In this document: positions 43,628 through 53,900 of the stretch, in pieces
Layout of the letters: each line of letters begins with the position of its first letter
How positions within the stretch are numbered: the stretch's first letter is position 1
From: an uncultured Bacteroidaceae bacterium
Lineage (GTDB): Bacteria > Bacteroidota > Bacteroidia > Bacteroidales > Bacteroidaceae
Direction: 5' to 3'
DNA length: 64,000 nt
NCBI GenBank assembly: GCA_905234735.1
Contig: CAJOJA010000006.1
Location: 1 to 64,000, forward strand
Made by a program: the position numbers and the translations under genes
The notes under the pieces: generated by a model
Seen by the model: the letters and a program-made list of their open reading frames with translations, nothing else
Told to the model about the DNA's origin: nothing
The model's database searches: none

Positions 43628-44675
43628 CTTTTTTAATGCGTCCAAAGGTCTTGATGCTCGTGTATTTCCGCCACAGGTTCAACTTGCGGTGAGTGGGTAC
43701 ACCATGGCGACGAATGTAGTCGCGGGCACCCTCCAACATACGATGGGCGACCTGACCGTCTAAATAGGGGTCGTAGTTCTGGATGACCCACTGGCGCTTT
43801 TCTCGCCATTCATCATCAGTCATCACCTCATCGTATGCATTGCAAAGTTCTTCGGGTTCTTGCATGTTACGCCAATAGATATCTTTAGCAGCGGCTCGTA
43901 GCGTAATGACAGGCTTGTCCAGCAGGAGAAACTCATATATTGTTGAAGACGTGTCGCTGATCATGGCATCCGCCATGAGCATATACTTCGTCACAGTATA
44001 GTCCTCGATCCACAGCATATTGTCGGTGCGCTCGGCTAGTTGCCGGTATTCTTCCTTAATATCAGGTTTAGTTAAGGGGTGGAACTTTAGCAGTAACAAT
44101 ACGTCCTTTTGGCAGACAAGGTCGGTAAGTGCCTGTTTCATGTAAGGCAGCGATGTCAGACTGGGCGAAAAGGTCGGTGCATAGAGTACGATTTTGGAAC
44201 GTCCGCTCTCTTTCAGCAGTTGCATACGTTCTGTGTCGAATTTGTGCAGATTATGGAAAATCCAGTCCTGCCGTGTCCAACCGGTTTCCAGAACTTCAAA
44301 GTCCTTGTACTTCTTTGCTAATTTCCTAAAGCCATTGGTGAAAAAAGGACCTTGTGTGAAGTAGGTGTCGAAATAGCGTCGTATGACCCAGTGATCTTTC
44401 TTTTCGGCCGCATAACCATGAAAAATCTGTATCTTAACTCCTCGCAGATAATAAGGCACAATATTGCCAGGTACGAAAACTGCCTCTGGCTGGAAATCGT
44501 AGGCCTCTTGTATAGAGTGGGTCCATCTCACTTCCTCGCTCAGCGGAAACTGGTTGATTCTTGGCTGATGCACATACCATAAGACCTCGTTCCCTCCTTC
44601 CTTACCAGCTTCTTCTTGTAGTGGGTATAGGATGTCAATGGCATACTTGTTCTCACAAAATAGCAGAATCTTCAT
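43617..44675 (-). CDS. CDP-glycerol glycerophosphotransferase family protein
   Basis: 352 residues, GT-B fold of the TagB/TagF group. Signatures: VQIFHGYAAEKKDHW-like (IQIFHGYAAEK), VLYAPTFSPSL, LLLKFHPL, MLMADAMISDTSSTIYEFLLLDKPVITL. It lacks the N-terminal amphipathic extension of wall teichoic acid polymerases. In Gram-negatives, family members add glycerol or ribitol phosphate to capsule or LPS. Together with the LTA-synthase-like protein at 16000 it hints at phosphoglycerol-decorated surface glycans (inference). It lies 38 nt downstream of alaS on the same strand. Confidence 0.86.
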   Translation of the reverse strand: MKILLFCENKYAIDILYPLQEEAGKEGGNEVLWYVHQPRINQFPLSEEVRWTHSIQEAYDFQPEAVFVPGNIVPYYLRGVKIQIFHGYAAEKKDHWVIRRYFDTYFTQGPFFTNGFRKLAKKYKDFEVLETGWTRQDWIFHNLHKFDTERMQLLKESGRSKIVLYAPTFSPSLTSLPYMKQALTDLVCQKDVLLLLKFHPLTKPDIKEEYRQLAERTDNMLWIEDYTVTKYMLMADAMISDTSSTIYEFLLLDKPVITLRAAAKDIYWRNMQEPEELCNAYDEVMTDDEWREKRQWVIQNYDPYLDGQVAHRMLEGARDYIRRHGVPTHRKLNLWRKYTSIKTFGRIKKVIP

Positions 44676-44713
44676 GGATTCCTTATTTTGAAAAGGATGT
44701 TATAGACCTTGTC

Positions 44714-47350
44714 CTATGCAGTCAGCAACTCCACCAGCTTGTCCACGGCCGAGATGAGTCCGTCGGGGTTCTTGCCTCCTGCCGTAGCGAAGTGGGGCTG
44801 ACCGCCGCCGCCGCCCTGGATGAGTTGGGCAGCCTCGCGGATGTTCTTGCCGATGTTCACTCCCTGCTGCACGATGCTGTCCGAAGCACCTGCCGTCAGC
44901 ATGGGCTTGCCCTCGTTGATACTGCCGATGACCACAAGGGCGTTGTCGACCTCGGCACGCAGCTGGAAGGCGATGTCCTTCACAAACTCGGGAGCCAAAG
45001 CGGGCACTACGGCCTTCATGACGGTGATGCCGTTGATGTCCTTGGCGTTGTCCTTCATCGACTGCTTCAGCTGCATGGCTTTCTCGCGCATGCTATCCTC
45101 AATCTGTTTCTTCAGTTGGGCATTCTCGTCGATGAACTTCTGGATGGTTCCCTGCAGGTCGGGCACGTTGTTGAAGAGGTGTCGCAGTTCGCTGATGGTG
45201 TCGCTTATCTGATACAGCATATCTTCTACCTTCTGGCCTGTGATGGCCTCGATGCGGCGTACACCTGCGGCTACACTGCTCTCTGAGAGTATCTTCACCA
45301 TACCCAGTTGGCCAGTGCTCTTGGCGTGGCAACCGCCGCAGAACTCTACGCTGTCGCCGAACTGCACGACGCGAACCTTGTCGCCGTACTTCTCGCCGAA
45401 GAGGGCGATGGCACCCAGTTTCTTGGCTTCCTCGATGGGCATGTCGCGGTGGTCCTGCAAGGGGATGTTCTCGCGAATCTTCTCGTTCACCAGTCGTTCC
45501 ACCTGGCGCAGTTCCTCGGGGGTCACCTTCTGGAAGTGCGAGAAGTCGAAGCGCAGGTATTCGGGTGTTACCAGTGAACCCTTCTGTTCCACATGTGTTC
45601 CCAGTACTTGGCGCAGGGCCTGATCCAGGAGGTGAGTGGCGGAATGGTTGGCTTCGCAGGCATGACGCAGGTCAGTGTCGACGCAGGCCATGAACGGTGC
45701 TTCGGGTTGTTTGGGCAGCGTCTTGGCAATGTGAACCGTCAAGCCGTTCTCCGACTTGGTGTCGATGATTTCGATAGTCTCGTTCTCGCTCACCAGCACG
45801 CCGCGGTCGCCGACCTGTCCACCCTTCTCAGCGTAGAACGGGGTCTGGTCGAGCACCAGTTGGTAGTAGGTCTGCTTCTTCTGCACCACCTGACGATAGC
45901 GCACGATGCGACACTCGCTCTCGGTCATGTCCCAGCCGAGGAACTTGCTCTCGGCGACGGAATCGCCGAGTACTGAACCGACCGTCTGCCAGTCATCGGC
46001 CTCCACTTTGGCGGCATTGCGGGCACGGTCTTTCTGTTTCTGCATCTCCACGTTAAAGCGCTCCTCGTCCACGGTCAGGCCGTTCTCGCGGCAGATGAGT
46101 TGTGTCAGGTCGAGGGGGAATCCGTATGTGTCGAACAGGGTGAAGGCCTTCTCGCCGTCGATGACGGTCTTGCCAGCCTTCTTGGCCTCCTCCATCACGC
46201 CTTCCAGCAGGTGAATACCCGTCTCCAGGGTGCGCAGGAAGCTGTCTTCCTCCTCCTTCATCACCTTTGAGATGAGCACCTTCTGGGCCTCCAGTTCGGG
46301 ATAGGTTTCGCCCATCTCCTGAATGAGCACGGGCAGCAGACGGTACATGAAGGCCTCCTTCTGACCGAGGAACGTGTAGGCATAGCGCACGGCACGGCGC
46401 AGGATGCGACGGATGACGTATCCGGCCTTGGCGTTGCCGGGCAGCTGTCCGTCGGCAATGGAGAAGGCGATGGTGCGCAGGTGGTCGGCCACCACGCGCA
46501 TGGCCACGTCGGTTTCCTCCTTGTCGCCATACTTGTAACCGCTGAGGTCGCCGATGGACTTAATGATGGGCTGGAACACGTCGGTGTCGTAGTTCGAGTG
46601 CTTGCCCTGAATGGCGCGGACGAGACGTTCGAAGCCCATGCCCGTGTCGATGACGTTCATTGAGAGGGGTTCCAAATGGCCGTCGGCCTTGCGTTCGTAC
46701 TGCATGAACACGATGTTCCATATCTCGATGACTTGTGGGTCGTCCTTGTTCACCAGTTCGCGGCCGGGCACCTTGGCCTTCTCCTCGGGGGTACGGCTGT
46801 CGAGGTGTATCTCGGAACAGGGGCCGCAGGGACCCGTGTCGCCCATCTCCCAGAAGTTGTCGTGCTTGTTGCCGTCGATGATGTGGTCGGCCGGCACGTG
46901 CTTCAGCCAGAACGTGGCAGCCTCGTCGTCGCGGCTCAGGTTTTCTTCGGGCGAACCCTCGAACACGGTGACATAGAGAGCCTTGGGGTCGAGCTTCAGC
47001 ACGTCCACCAGATACTCCCAGGCCATGTCGATGGCTCCCTCCTTGAAGTAGTCGCCGAACGACCAGTTGCCCAGCATCTCGAACATGGTGTGGTGGTACG
47101 TGTCGTGACCCACCTCTTCCAGGTCGTTGTGTTTACCGCTGACGCGCAGGCACTTCTGCGAGTCGGCACGGCGGCGGGGTTCTGGGTCGCGCTGCCCCAG
47201 GATGATATCTTTCCACTGGTTCATGCCAGCGTTGGTGAACATCAGTGTGGGGTCGTCCTTGACCACCATGGGAGCGGAGGGCACGATGGCGTGTCCTTTC
47301 GATTCAAAGTACTGTTTGAACGAATTGCGAATCTCGTTTGCAGTCATCAT
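44714..47350 (-). CDS. alaS: Alanine-tRNA ligase
   Basis: 878 residues, class II aminoacyl-tRNA synthetase. Aminoacylation core at the N-terminus ([57 protein letters not shown]), tRNA-recognition helices, then the editing domain with the zinc ligands HSATH ([15 protein letters not shown]) and [13 protein letters not shown]. The DHHA1 domain has the terminal glycine-rich [20 protein letters not shown]. Complete and of normal length. TACCTTTG on the complement of 47401-47408 is its promoter, back to back with the MerR promoter. Confidence 0.97.
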   Translation of the reverse strand: MMTANEIRNSFKQYFESKGHAIVPSAPMVVKDDPTLMFTNAGMNQWKDIILGQRDPEPRRRADSQKCLRVSGKHNDLEEVGHDTYHHTMFEMLGNWSFGDYFKEGAIDMAWEYLVDVLKLDPKALYVTVFEGSPEENLSRDDEAATFWLKHVPADHIIDGNKHDNFWEMGDTGPCGPCSEIHLDSRTPEEKAKVPGRELVNKDDPQVIEIWNIVFMQYERKADGHLEPLSMNVIDTGMGFERLVRAIQGKHSNYDTDVFQPIIKSIGDLSGYKYGDKEETDVAMRVVADHLRTIAFSIADGQLPGNAKAGYVIRRILRRAVRYAYTFLGQKEAFMYRLLPVLIQEMGETYPELEAQKVLISKVMKEEEDSFLRTLETGIHLLEGVMEEAKKAGKTVIDGEKAFTLFDTYGFPLDLTQLICRENGLTVDEERFNVEMQKQKDRARNAAKVEADDWQTVGSVLGDSVAESKFLGWDMTESECRIVRYRQVVQKKQTYYQLVLDQTPFYAEKGGQVGDRGVLVSENETIEIIDTKSENGLTVHIAKTLPKQPEAPFMACVDTDLRHACEANHSATHLLDQALRQVLGTHVEQKGSLVTPEYLRFDFSHFQKVTPEELRQVERLVNEKIRENIPLQDHRDMPIEEAKKLGAIALFGEKYGDKVRVVQFGDSVEFCGGCHAKSTGQLGMVKILSESSVAAGVRRIEAITGQKVEDMLYQISDTISELRHLFNNVPDLQGTIQKFIDENAQLKKQIEDSMREKAMQLKQSMKDNAKDINGITVMKAVVPALAPEFVKDIAFQLRAEVDNALVVIGSINEGKPMLTAGASDSIVQQGVNIGKNIREAAQLIQGGGGGQPHFATAGGKNPDGLISAVDKLVELLTA

Positions 47351-47400
47351 ATTTATTTGCGATTATACGATTATCAGTGTACTATTTTCTATTTTGCGCA

Positions 47401-47461
47401 CAAAGGTACAAATAATTTTTCACTTTTCACTTTTCATTTTTCACTTTATTTCGTACCTTTG
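47401..47461. promoter_or_regulatory. Divergent alaS / MerR promoters around a short repeat
   Basis: TACCTTTG on the minus strand (complement of 47401-47408) for alaS and on the plus strand at 47454-47461 for the MerR gene. Between them lie CACTTTT/CATTTTT units of period about 8 (47419-47447). Confidence 0.6.
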
Positions 47462-47480
47462 TGCCAAAGTACGGAAAAAT

Positions 47481-47828
47481 ATGCCACTGAATTCGAATAA
47501 GAGCCTGAAAAAGTACTATGCTATCGGCGAGGTAGCCGAGATGTTTGGTGTCACGGAGACCCTTCTGCGCTACTGGGAGAAGGAGTTTCCCACGATACAG
47601 CCGCGTAAGAGTGGACGCAACGTGCGCCAGTACACCCAGGAGGACATCGACGAGATACGTATCATCCACAATATGGTGAAGGTGCGTGGCATGAAGCTTG
47701 CCGCTGCCCGTCAGGCCATTGCCAAGAACCGCAGCGGGGAGAACTCCGCCACCGAGCTGATGGGCCGTCTCGAGGCCATTCGTGCCGAGTTGCTCAGCAT
47801 GAAGAGAGAACTCGATGCCATCGCCTGA
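47481..47828 (+). CDS. MerR-family transcriptional regulator
   Basis: 115 residues from the ATG at 47481, 19 nt after the -7 box; the longer open frame upstream crosses the promoter and is rejected. Winged-helix MerR DNA-binding domain at residues about 10-80 (YYAIGEVAEMFGVTETLLRYWEKEFP, RNVRQYTQEDIDEIRIIHNMV), then a short coiled-coil (RLEAIRAELLSMKRELDAI). There is no effector domain, so the signal is unknown. Divergent from alaS, an arrangement common in this group. Confidence 0.9.
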   Translation: MPLNSNKSLKKYYAIGEVAEMFGVTETLLRYWEKEFPTIQPRKSGRNVRQYTQEDIDEIRIIHNMVKVRGMKLAAARQAIAKNRSGENSATELMGRLEAIRAELLSMKRELDAIA

Positions 47829-47952
47829 CGCGGGGCTGTCGTTGCTCCCTGTCGATGGCTCTTTGTACGCACATACGCGTGTGTAGCGCATAAAGATTAA
47901 GGAAAGAATAAAAATAGAGATAAAATTTTTCCTTATTCTCGCAGAAATTCAT

Positions 47953-47960
47953 TACCTTTG
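47953..47960 (+). promoter_or_regulatory. -7 element of tRNA-Arg
   Basis: TACCTTTG, 18 nt before the mature 5' end of the tRNA. Confidence 0.5.
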
Positions 47961-47978
47961 CACTCGATTAAGATGTTA

Positions 47979-48050
47979 GCCCCTGTAGTTCAATGGATAG
48001 AACTACGGTTTCCTAAACCGCCAATCCGGGTTCGATTCCCGGCGGGGGTA
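47979..48050 (+). tRNA. tRNA-Arg (anticodon CCU)
   Basis: 72 nt cloverleaf. Acceptor GCCCCTG/CGGGGGT with wobble pairs, D arm GTTC...GAAC, anticodon loop TTCCTAA giving CCT (CCU), T arm CCGGG-TTCGATT-CCCGG, discriminator A. CCA is not encoded. It reads AGG codons. The korAB operon follows after 38 nt; the gene's 3' end could serve as an integration site but no element is attached to it. Confidence 0.92.
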
Positions 48051-48088
48051 CTGCGAAAGGTAAAAAGTAATAATTTAAAAGTAAGAAG

Positions 48089-49918
48089 ATGGAGATTAAG
48101 GAATTGGACAGTGTAGTTGTCCGTTTCTCGGGTGATTCCGGCGACGGTATGCAGTTGGCCGGAAATATTTTTTCTACGGTGTCAGCAACCGTAGGTAACA
48201 GTATCAGCACCTTCCCCGACTATCCTGCCGACATCCGTGCCCCGCAAGGGTCGCTGACGGGTGTCAGTGGATATCAGGTACACATCGGTGCCGGTCAGGT
48301 CTATACGCCTGGCGACAAGTGCGACGTGCTGGTGGCCATGAATGCCGCTGCCCTGAAGACGCAGTATCGCTATGCCAAGCCTGGGGCAACGATTATCATC
48401 GATACCGACTCGTTCGGGCCGAAGGATTTGCAGAAGGCTGAGTTCAAGACCGAGGACCCGCTTCAGGAGATGGGCATAGACCCGGACCGCGTCATTGCCT
48501 GCCCTTTGACCACAATGGTGAAGGACTGTCTGCAGGAGACGGGCATGGACGTGAAGGCTATGCTCAAGTGTCGCAATATGTTTGCCGTGGGTCTGGTGTG
48601 CTGGCTCTTCGACCGCGACCTGGAGGTTGCCTTCAACTTCCTGCGCGAGAAGTTCGCCAAGAAGCCGGCCATAGCTGAGGCCAACATCAAGGTGATTCAG
48701 GCGGGTTACGACTACGGACACAACACCCACTCCAGTGCCACAAATGTCTATCGCATCGAGACGCGCGAAAAGGTGCCCGGTCGCTACATGGACATTACGG
48801 GCAACAAGGCCACAGCCTACGGTTTCATCGCGGCTGCCGAGAAGGCCGGACTGAAGCTGTATCTGGGCAGTTACCCCATCACCCCTGCCACCGATGTGCT
48901 TCACGAGCTGTCGAAGCACAAGTCGCTGGGCGTGACCACCGTTCAGTGCGAGGACGAGATTTCGGGCTGTGCTTCGGCTCTGGGTGCCTCGTTCGGTGGT
49001 GCGCTGGCCGTGACCTCGACCTCTGGTCCTGGCATCTGCCTGAAGTCGGAGGCCATGAACCTGGCCGTCATCATGGAACTGCCCCTCGTCGTGCTCGACG
49101 TGCAGCGCGGCGGTCCGGCTACGGGTCTGCCCACGAAGTCGGAACAGACCGACCTCCTGCAGGTGCTCTTCGGCCGTAACGGCGAGAGCCCCCTGCCCGT
49201 CATTGCCGCCCTCAGTCCTGCCGACTGCTTCGATGCCGCCTACGATGCCTCGAAGATGGCCTTGGAGCACATGACTCCTGTCGTCCTGCTCACCGATGCC
49301 TACGTGGCCAATGGTTCGGCAGCGTTCCGCCTGCCCGACCTGAAGGAGTATCCTGCCATCCGTCCTCCATACGTACCCGAGGAGCTGCGTGGCACCTGGA
49401 CACCCTACCAGCGCAATGCCGAGGGTGTGCGCTACTGGGCTGTGCCTGGTCGCGAGGGGTTCACCCACATCTTGGGCGGACTGGAGAAGGACAACAAGAC
49501 GGGCGCTATCTCCACGAATCCGGAGAACCACGACTTGATGACGCGTCTGCGCCAGCAGAAGGTGGACAATATTCAGGTGCCCGACCTCGAGGTGCTGGGC
49601 GACAAGGACGATGCCGAGCTGCTCATCGTGGGCTTCGGCTCCACCTACGGCCATCTGCATACGGCGATGGACGAGCTGCGCAGTCAGGGCCGCAAGGTGG
49701 CGCTTGCACAGTTCCGCTACATCCGTCCGCTTCCCAAGAATACTGCCGAGGTGCTCTTGAAGTATCCGAAGGTGGTGGTGGCCGAGCAGAACATGGGCCA
49801 GCTGGCTGCCTACCTGCGCATGAACGTCGACGGCTTCACGCCCCGGCAGTTCAATCAGGTCAAGGGCCAGCCGTTTATTGTCAGCGAATTGGTTGAATCA
49901 TTCAGTAAACTCTTCTAA
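48089..49918 (+). CDS. korA: 2-oxoacid:ferredoxin oxidoreductase, fused gamma-alpha subunit
   Basis: 609 residues. Residues about 1-190 are the gamma (PFOR gamma) domain (VRFSGDSGDGMQLAGNIFS), followed by the alpha domain (about 210-560, LYLGSYPITPATDVLHELSKH, VQCEDEISGCASALGASFGG, TSTSGPGICLKSEAMNLAVI) and a transketolase-C-like end (LLIVGFGSTYGHLHTAMDEL). This layout matches KorA-type 2-oxoglutarate:ferredoxin oxidoreductases, which produce succinyl-CoA or run reductively in anaerobes. 2 nt before korB. Confidence 0.93.
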   Translation: MEIKELDSVVVRFSGDSGDGMQLAGNIFSTVSATVGNSISTFPDYPADIRAPQGSLTGVSGYQVHIGAGQVYTPGDKCDVLVAMNAAALKTQYRYAKPGATIIIDTDSFGPKDLQKAEFKTEDPLQEMGIDPDRVIACPLTTMVKDCLQETGMDVKAMLKCRNMFAVGLVCWLFDRDLEVAFNFLREKFAKKPAIAEANIKVIQAGYDYGHNTHSSATNVYRIETREKVPGRYMDITGNKATAYGFIAAAEKAGLKLYLGSYPITPATDVLHELSKHKSLGVTTVQCEDEISGCASALGASFGGALAVTSTSGPGICLKSEAMNLAVIMELPLVVLDVQRGGPATGLPTKSEQTDLLQVLFGRNGESPLPVIAALSPADCFDAAYDASKMALEHMTPVVLLTDAYVANGSAAFRLPDLKEYPAIRPPYVPEELRGTWTPYQRNAEGVRYWAVPGREGFTHILGGLEKDNKTGAISTNPENHDLMTRLRQQKVDNIQVPDLEVLGDKDDAELLIVGFGSTYGHLHTAMDELRSQGRKVALAQFRYIRPLPKNTAEVLLKYPKVVVAEQNMGQLAAYLRMNVDGFTPRQFNQVKGQPFIVSELVESFSKLF

Positions 49919-49920
49919 CT

Positions 49921-50925
49921 ATGGCATACACGAATAACGATTATAAGAAAGGGCAGCCCCGTTGGTGTCCGGGCTGCGGCGACCACTTCTTCCTGGCTTC
50001 GTTTCACAAGGCGCTGGCCGAGATAGGCACAGCTCCTGAGAACATTGCCGTCATCAGCGGTATCGGCTGTTCGAGCCGTCTGCCGCACTACATGGCCACC
50101 TACGGCATGAACACCATCCACGGACGCGCTGCAGCCATCGCTACAGGCTGCAAGGTGGCAAACTCCAAACTCGACGTTTGGCAGGTCTCCGGCGACGGCG
50201 ACGGACTGGCCATTGGCGGCAACCACTTCATACACGCCAACCGCCGCAACATCGACCTGAACATGATACTGCTGAACAACCGCATCTACGGACTGACCAA
50301 GGGGCAATACTCGCCTACCAGTCCTCGCGGATTTGTCTCGAAGTCAAGCCCTTACGGTACCGTAGAAGACCCCTTCCGCCCTGCGGAACTGTGCTTCGGT
50401 GCACGCGGGCACTTCTTTGCCCGTGCCGTAGCCACTGACGCTCCGGGCACTGTGGCCGTGCTGAAGGCTGCCCACGCCCACAAGGGAGCCTCGGTGTGCG
50501 AGATTCTGCAGAACTGCGTCATCTTCAACGACGGTACCCACGAGAGTGTCTACTCGAAGGAGGGCCGTCAGAAGAATGCCATCTACGTGGAGCACGGCAA
50601 GCCGCTGGTGTTCGGCGAGAACGGCGAGTTCGGCCTCGTGCAGGATGGTTTCAGCCTGAAGAAGGTGGAGATAGGGAAGGACGGCTACACGCTGGACGAC
50701 ATCCTCGTCCACGATGCCCATTGCCAGGACAACACCCTGCAGCTGAAGCTTGCCCTCATGGGCGACGGCGACGGCTTCCCCATTGCCCTGGGTGTCATCC
50801 GCGACGTGGAGGCTCCCACCTACAACGATGCCGTAGAGGCCCAGATTGAAGAGGTGAAGGCCAAGAAACCCTACCACTCCTTTGCTGAGCTCCTCGAAAC
50901 CAACGACATTTGGGAAGTGAAGTGA
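49921..50925 (+). CDS. korB: 2-oxoacid:ferredoxin oxidoreductase, beta subunit
   Basis: 334 residues, thiamine-diphosphate-binding subunit. RWCPGCGDHFFLASF carries the cofactor-linked cysteines, and QVSGDGDGLAIGGNHFIHA through MILLNNRIYGLTKGQYSPTS is the GDG...N thiamine pyrophosphate motif. No ferredoxin-type 4Fe-4S repeats, as expected for the KorB form. It pairs with korA to oxidise 2-oxoglutarate (or another 2-oxoacid) with ferredoxin. A strong hairpin terminator follows the stop. Confidence 0.94.
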   Translation: MAYTNNDYKKGQPRWCPGCGDHFFLASFHKALAEIGTAPENIAVISGIGCSSRLPHYMATYGMNTIHGRAAAIATGCKVANSKLDVWQVSGDGDGLAIGGNHFIHANRRNIDLNMILLNNRIYGLTKGQYSPTSPRGFVSKSSPYGTVEDPFRPAELCFGARGHFFARAVATDAPGTVAVLKAAHAHKGASVCEILQNCVIFNDGTHESVYSKEGRQKNAIYVEHGKPLVFGENGEFGLVQDGFSLKKVEIGKDGYTLDDILVHDAHCQDNTLQLKLALMGDGDGFPIALGVIRDVEAPTYNDAVEAQIEEVKAKKPYHSFAELLETNDIWEVK

Positions 50926-50945
50926 TACGAAGGGTTAGATAAAGT

Positions 50946-50985
50946 AAGAAGGGCGTCCGAACAGGATGCCCTTCTTGTTGTTTTT
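50946..50985 (+). terminator. Intrinsic terminator of korAB
   Basis: AAGAAGGGCGTCC, loop, GGATGCCCTTCTT then TTGTTTTTATTT. It also lies just beyond the upp stop on the opposite strand (50984). Confidence 0.85.
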
Positions 50986-51670
50986 ATTTGTCAGCAATCT
51001 TACGGAAGGATTGCAATTTCTCGCCAAAGCAGAGGTCGCCGCAGTCGCCAAAGCCAGGAACGATGTACTTCTGTTCATTCATGCCTTGGTCGATGGCGGC
51101 ACACCAGATAGTGGCATCGTCAGGAAGCGCCTCCTTTACCACCTCAATACCCTCTGGAGCGGCAATGATACAGCAGACGTGAATCGCTTTGGGTTCGCCT
51201 GCCTGAAGAAGGGCCTCAATGGCAGCTGCCATACTACCTCCGGTAGCCAGCATCGGGTCAACAATGAGCAGCGTCTTGCCCTTCACACTGGGAGTGGCGA
51301 TATATTCAGCATGAATACCCACTTCGGTATGTTCGCGATTAAGATACATACGGAAAGCGGAAACGAATGCGCTGTCGGCTCCGTCGAACACGTTGAGAAA
51401 ACCCTGATGGAAAGGTAGGCCAGCACGTAGGACAGTGGCAATAACCATATTCTCTTCTTTGATTAAGGGAATGTCAATCGTCCCCAATGGAGTCTTAATG
51501 GTTTTGGGCTTATAGTCCAGAGTTTTGGACAACTCAAATGCCATCATCTCACCAATACGCTCCACGTTATGACGAAACGTGATACGATTCTTCTGATAGT
51601 TTTTGTCACGAATTTCTGCCATAAAATGATTCATGACGGAATTCTGTTCGGATAAGTTGATTATTTTCAT
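50984..51670 (-). CDS. upp: Uracil phosphoribosyltransferase
   Basis: 228 residues from the ATG at 51670 (MKIINLSEQNSVMNHFMAEI). The frame continues 47 codons upstream but that extension is low-complexity and not part of the family. It salvages uracil with PRPP to UMP. PRPP-binding loop VDPMLATGGSMAAAIEALL, VLRAGLPFHQG, and the C-terminal uracil site VPGFGDCGDLCFG are all in place. It is convergent with korB. Confidence 0.94.
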   Translation of the reverse strand: MKIINLSEQNSVMNHFMAEIRDKNYQKNRITFRHNVERIGEMMAFELSKTLDYKPKTIKTPLGTIDIPLIKEENMVIATVLRAGLPFHQGFLNVFDGADSAFVSAFRMYLNREHTEVGIHAEYIATPSVKGKTLLIVDPMLATGGSMAAAIEALLQAGEPKAIHVCCIIAAPEGIEVVKEALPDDATIWCAAIDQGMNEQKYIVPGFGDCGDLCFGEKLQSFRKIADK

Positions 51671-51835
51671 GGTCTCAGAAATTTTCACCAAAAGTAGTAA
51701 ATATTTATGAAATATGCATGACGAATGATGAATTATTTTGCAATCTCTGCTTCTCAAAAGCACGAAATAGGCAAAAAAAAGCACTTGCAGATGCAAAAAA
51801 TCGTGTTTCATACGTCATATCTCACAAATTTTTAC

Positions 51836-51843
51836 TACTTTTG
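51836..51843 (+). promoter_or_regulatory. -7 element of pckA
   Basis: TACTTTTG, 62 nt before the pckA ATG. The leader between is A/T-rich with no clear structure. Confidence 0.5.
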
Positions 51844-51905
51844 TATCGCCTATAGTGGGCAGACAAACAAGGATTTTTTTTACAACCTAAAATAGTTTTA
51901 CTAAC

Positions 51906-53519
51906 ATGGCAAAATTAGATTTGACACAGTACGGCATCACCGGTTCGACCGTGATTGCCCACAACCCGTCGTACGAGTTCCTCTTTGAGGAGGAGACCAA
52001 GGCAGGCCTGACAGGCTTTGACAAGGGTCAGAACACTGAGCTCGACGCCGTGAACGTAATGACCGGCATCTACACCGGCCGCAGCCCCAAGGACAAGTAC
52101 ATCGTTGACGATGCACAGAGCCACGACAAGGTATGGTGGACCACCGAGGGTTACAAGAACGACAACCACCCCATGAGCGAGGCCGTTTGGGCCAAGGTGA
52201 AGGACATCGCCATCAAGGAGCTCTGCAACAAGCAGCTCTACGTGGTCGACGCCTTCTGCGGTGCCAACGAGGCCACCCGTCTGCGCGTGCGCTTCATCGT
52301 AGAGGTTGCCTGGCAGGCACACTTCGTGAAGAATATGTTCATCCAGCCCACCGCTGAGGAGTTGGAGAGCTTCGAGCCCAACTTCGTTATCTACAACGCC
52401 TCTAAGGCCAAGGTTGAGAACTACAAGGAACTGGGTCTGAACTCAGAGACCTGCGTAGCCTTCAACACCACCACTCGCGAACAGTGCATCATCAACACTT
52501 GGTACGGCGGCGAGATGAAGAAGGGTATGTTCTCCATGCAGAACTACTACCTGCCCCTGCAGGGTATCGCCTCGATGCACTGCTCTGCCAACACCGACAT
52601 GGAGGGTAAGAACACCGCCATCTTCTTCGGTCTGTCTGGTACAGGTAAGACCACCCTTTCTACCGACCCCAAGCGTCTGCTGATTGGTGATGACGAGCAC
52701 GGATGGGACGACGAGGGCGTCTTCAACCTCGAGGGCGGCTGCTACGCCAAGGTTATCAACCTGAGCAAGGAGAACGAGCCCGACATCTACGGTGCCATCA
52801 AGCGCAACGCCCTGTTGGAGAACGTAACTGTTGCTGAGGACGGCAAGATTGACTTCGCCGACAAGAGCGTGACCGAGAACACCCGCGTAAGCTATCCCAT
52901 CGACCACATCGAGAAGATTGCCCAGAAGGTCAACGGCAAGAGCGCCGGCCCAGACGCCAAGAACGTTATCTTCCTCAGTGCTGACGCATTCGGCGTACTG
53001 CCTCCCGTCAGCATCCTGACTCCCGAGCAGACCAAGTACTATTTCCTCTCCGGCTTCACCGCCAAGTTGGCAGGTACAGAGCGTGGCATCACCGAGCCCA
53101 CTCCCACCTTCTCGGCTTGCTTCGGCCAGGCCTTCCTGGAGCTGCATCCCACCAAGTATGCCGAGGAACTGGTGAAGAAGATGGAGAAGAGCGGCGCCAA
53201 GGCCTACCTCGTCAATACGGGTTGGAACGGCACCGGCAAGCGCATCTCTATCCCCGACACCCGTGGTATCATCGACGCTATTCTGGACGGCAGCATCCTG
53301 AAGGCCGAGACCAAGAAGATACCCTTCTTCGACTTCGAGGTGCCCACCGCTCTGCCCAACGTCAATCCCGCCATCCTCGATCCTCGCGACACCTACGCCA
53401 GCGCCAGCGAGTGGGAGGAGAAGGCCAAGGACCTGGCAGCCCGCTTCATCAAGAACTTCGGCAAGTACACCACCAACGAGGCCGGCAAGGCTTTAGTCGC
53501 TGCAGGCCCGAAGTTGTAA
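51906..53519 (+). CDS. pckA: Phosphoenolpyruvate carboxykinase (ATP)
   Basis: 537 residues. P-loop [15 protein letters not shown], metal/oxaloacetate-binding region [31 protein letters not shown] and [12 protein letters not shown] mark the ATP-type enzyme. In Bacteroidetes it carboxylates PEP to oxaloacetate on the way to succinate and propionate, so it would be highly expressed. Its codon usage (predominantly C/G-ending codons such as AAG, AAC, GAC) fits that. Ends with a good terminator; the CRISPR leader lies downstream. Confidence 0.97.
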   Translation: MAKLDLTQYGITGSTVIAHNPSYEFLFEEETKAGLTGFDKGQNTELDAVNVMTGIYTGRSPKDKYIVDDAQSHDKVWWTTEGYKNDNHPMSEAVWAKVKDIAIKELCNKQLYVVDAFCGANEATRLRVRFIVEVAWQAHFVKNMFIQPTAEELESFEPNFVIYNASKAKVENYKELGLNSETCVAFNTTTREQCIINTWYGGEMKKGMFSMQNYYLPLQGIASMHCSANTDMEGKNTAIFFGLSGTGKTTLSTDPKRLLIGDDEHGWDDEGVFNLEGGCYAKVINLSKENEPDIYGAIKRNALLENVTVAEDGKIDFADKSVTENTRVSYPIDHIEKIAQKVNGKSAGPDAKNVIFLSADAFGVLPPVSILTPEQTKYYFLSGFTAKLAGTERGITEPTPTFSACFGQAFLELHPTKYAEELVKKMEKSGAKAYLVNTGWNGTGKRISIPDTRGIIDAILDGSILKAETKKIPFFDFEVPTALPNVNPAILDPRDTYASASEWEEKAKDLAARFIKNFGKYTTNEAGKALVAAGPKL

Positions 53520-53543
53520 GCTTATAGTTTATTGTGAATATCG

Positions 53544-53574
53544 AGCGGTTCCCTTTCGGGGGAGCCGCTTTTTT
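53544..53574 (+). terminator. Intrinsic terminator of pckA
   Basis: AGCGGTTCCC-TTTCGG-GGGAGCCGCT with one wobble pair, followed by TTTTTT. Confidence 0.85.
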
Positions 53575-53614
53575 GTTCATCGCGCCCCATTGCCTCGCGC
53601 ACCGCGCCCCCCTG

Positions 53615-53638
53615 GTTTGTGTCATGCGTGACACAAAC
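53615..53638. repeat. Perfect inverted repeat between pckA and the CRISPR leader
   Basis: GTTTGTGTCA, loop TGCG, TGACACAAAC: a 10-bp perfect stem. Confidence 0.6.
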
Positions 53639-53641
53639 TCC

Positions 53642-53705
53642 AACGATACTAATGTCTGAGCCTCGACGATACTATTGTCCGAGCCCCGGTCATAGTATCG
53701 TCCGA
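53642..53705. repeat. ACGATACTAnTGTCnGAGCC tandem and inverted repeat
   Basis: Two direct copies start at 53643 and 53666, with a third partial, inverted element at 53691. CGATACTAT (53667-53675) and ATAGTATCG (53692-53700) form a 9-bp stem. No protein is encoded. The rest of the stretch to the leader promoter holds no recognisable gene. Confidence 0.55.
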
Positions 53706-53900
53706 ACCTACCCCTTTTTTTAACATCCCCAGGACAACGCCTACCTCGCTTTGAACGCGATGGCAAGAGCGATTTGCAGCTAAATCTGGGTTAACGGAAA
53801 AAGTCCAAATTACTTCTTCTACGAATAGTAGAAATTATTATGTCCTATAGACCGGCCCACTGCTCTTCTAGTTCGGGAATGAAAAGAAAATAGGCTTTTC

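Noticed and set aside
47979..48050. tRNA-Arg as attachment site of an integrated element
   Set aside because: No integrase gene and no duplicated tRNA 3' end are visible nearby; the following genes are metabolic.
48182..49660. 492-codon opening antisense to korA
   Set aside because: Shadow of korA; no start context and no motifs.
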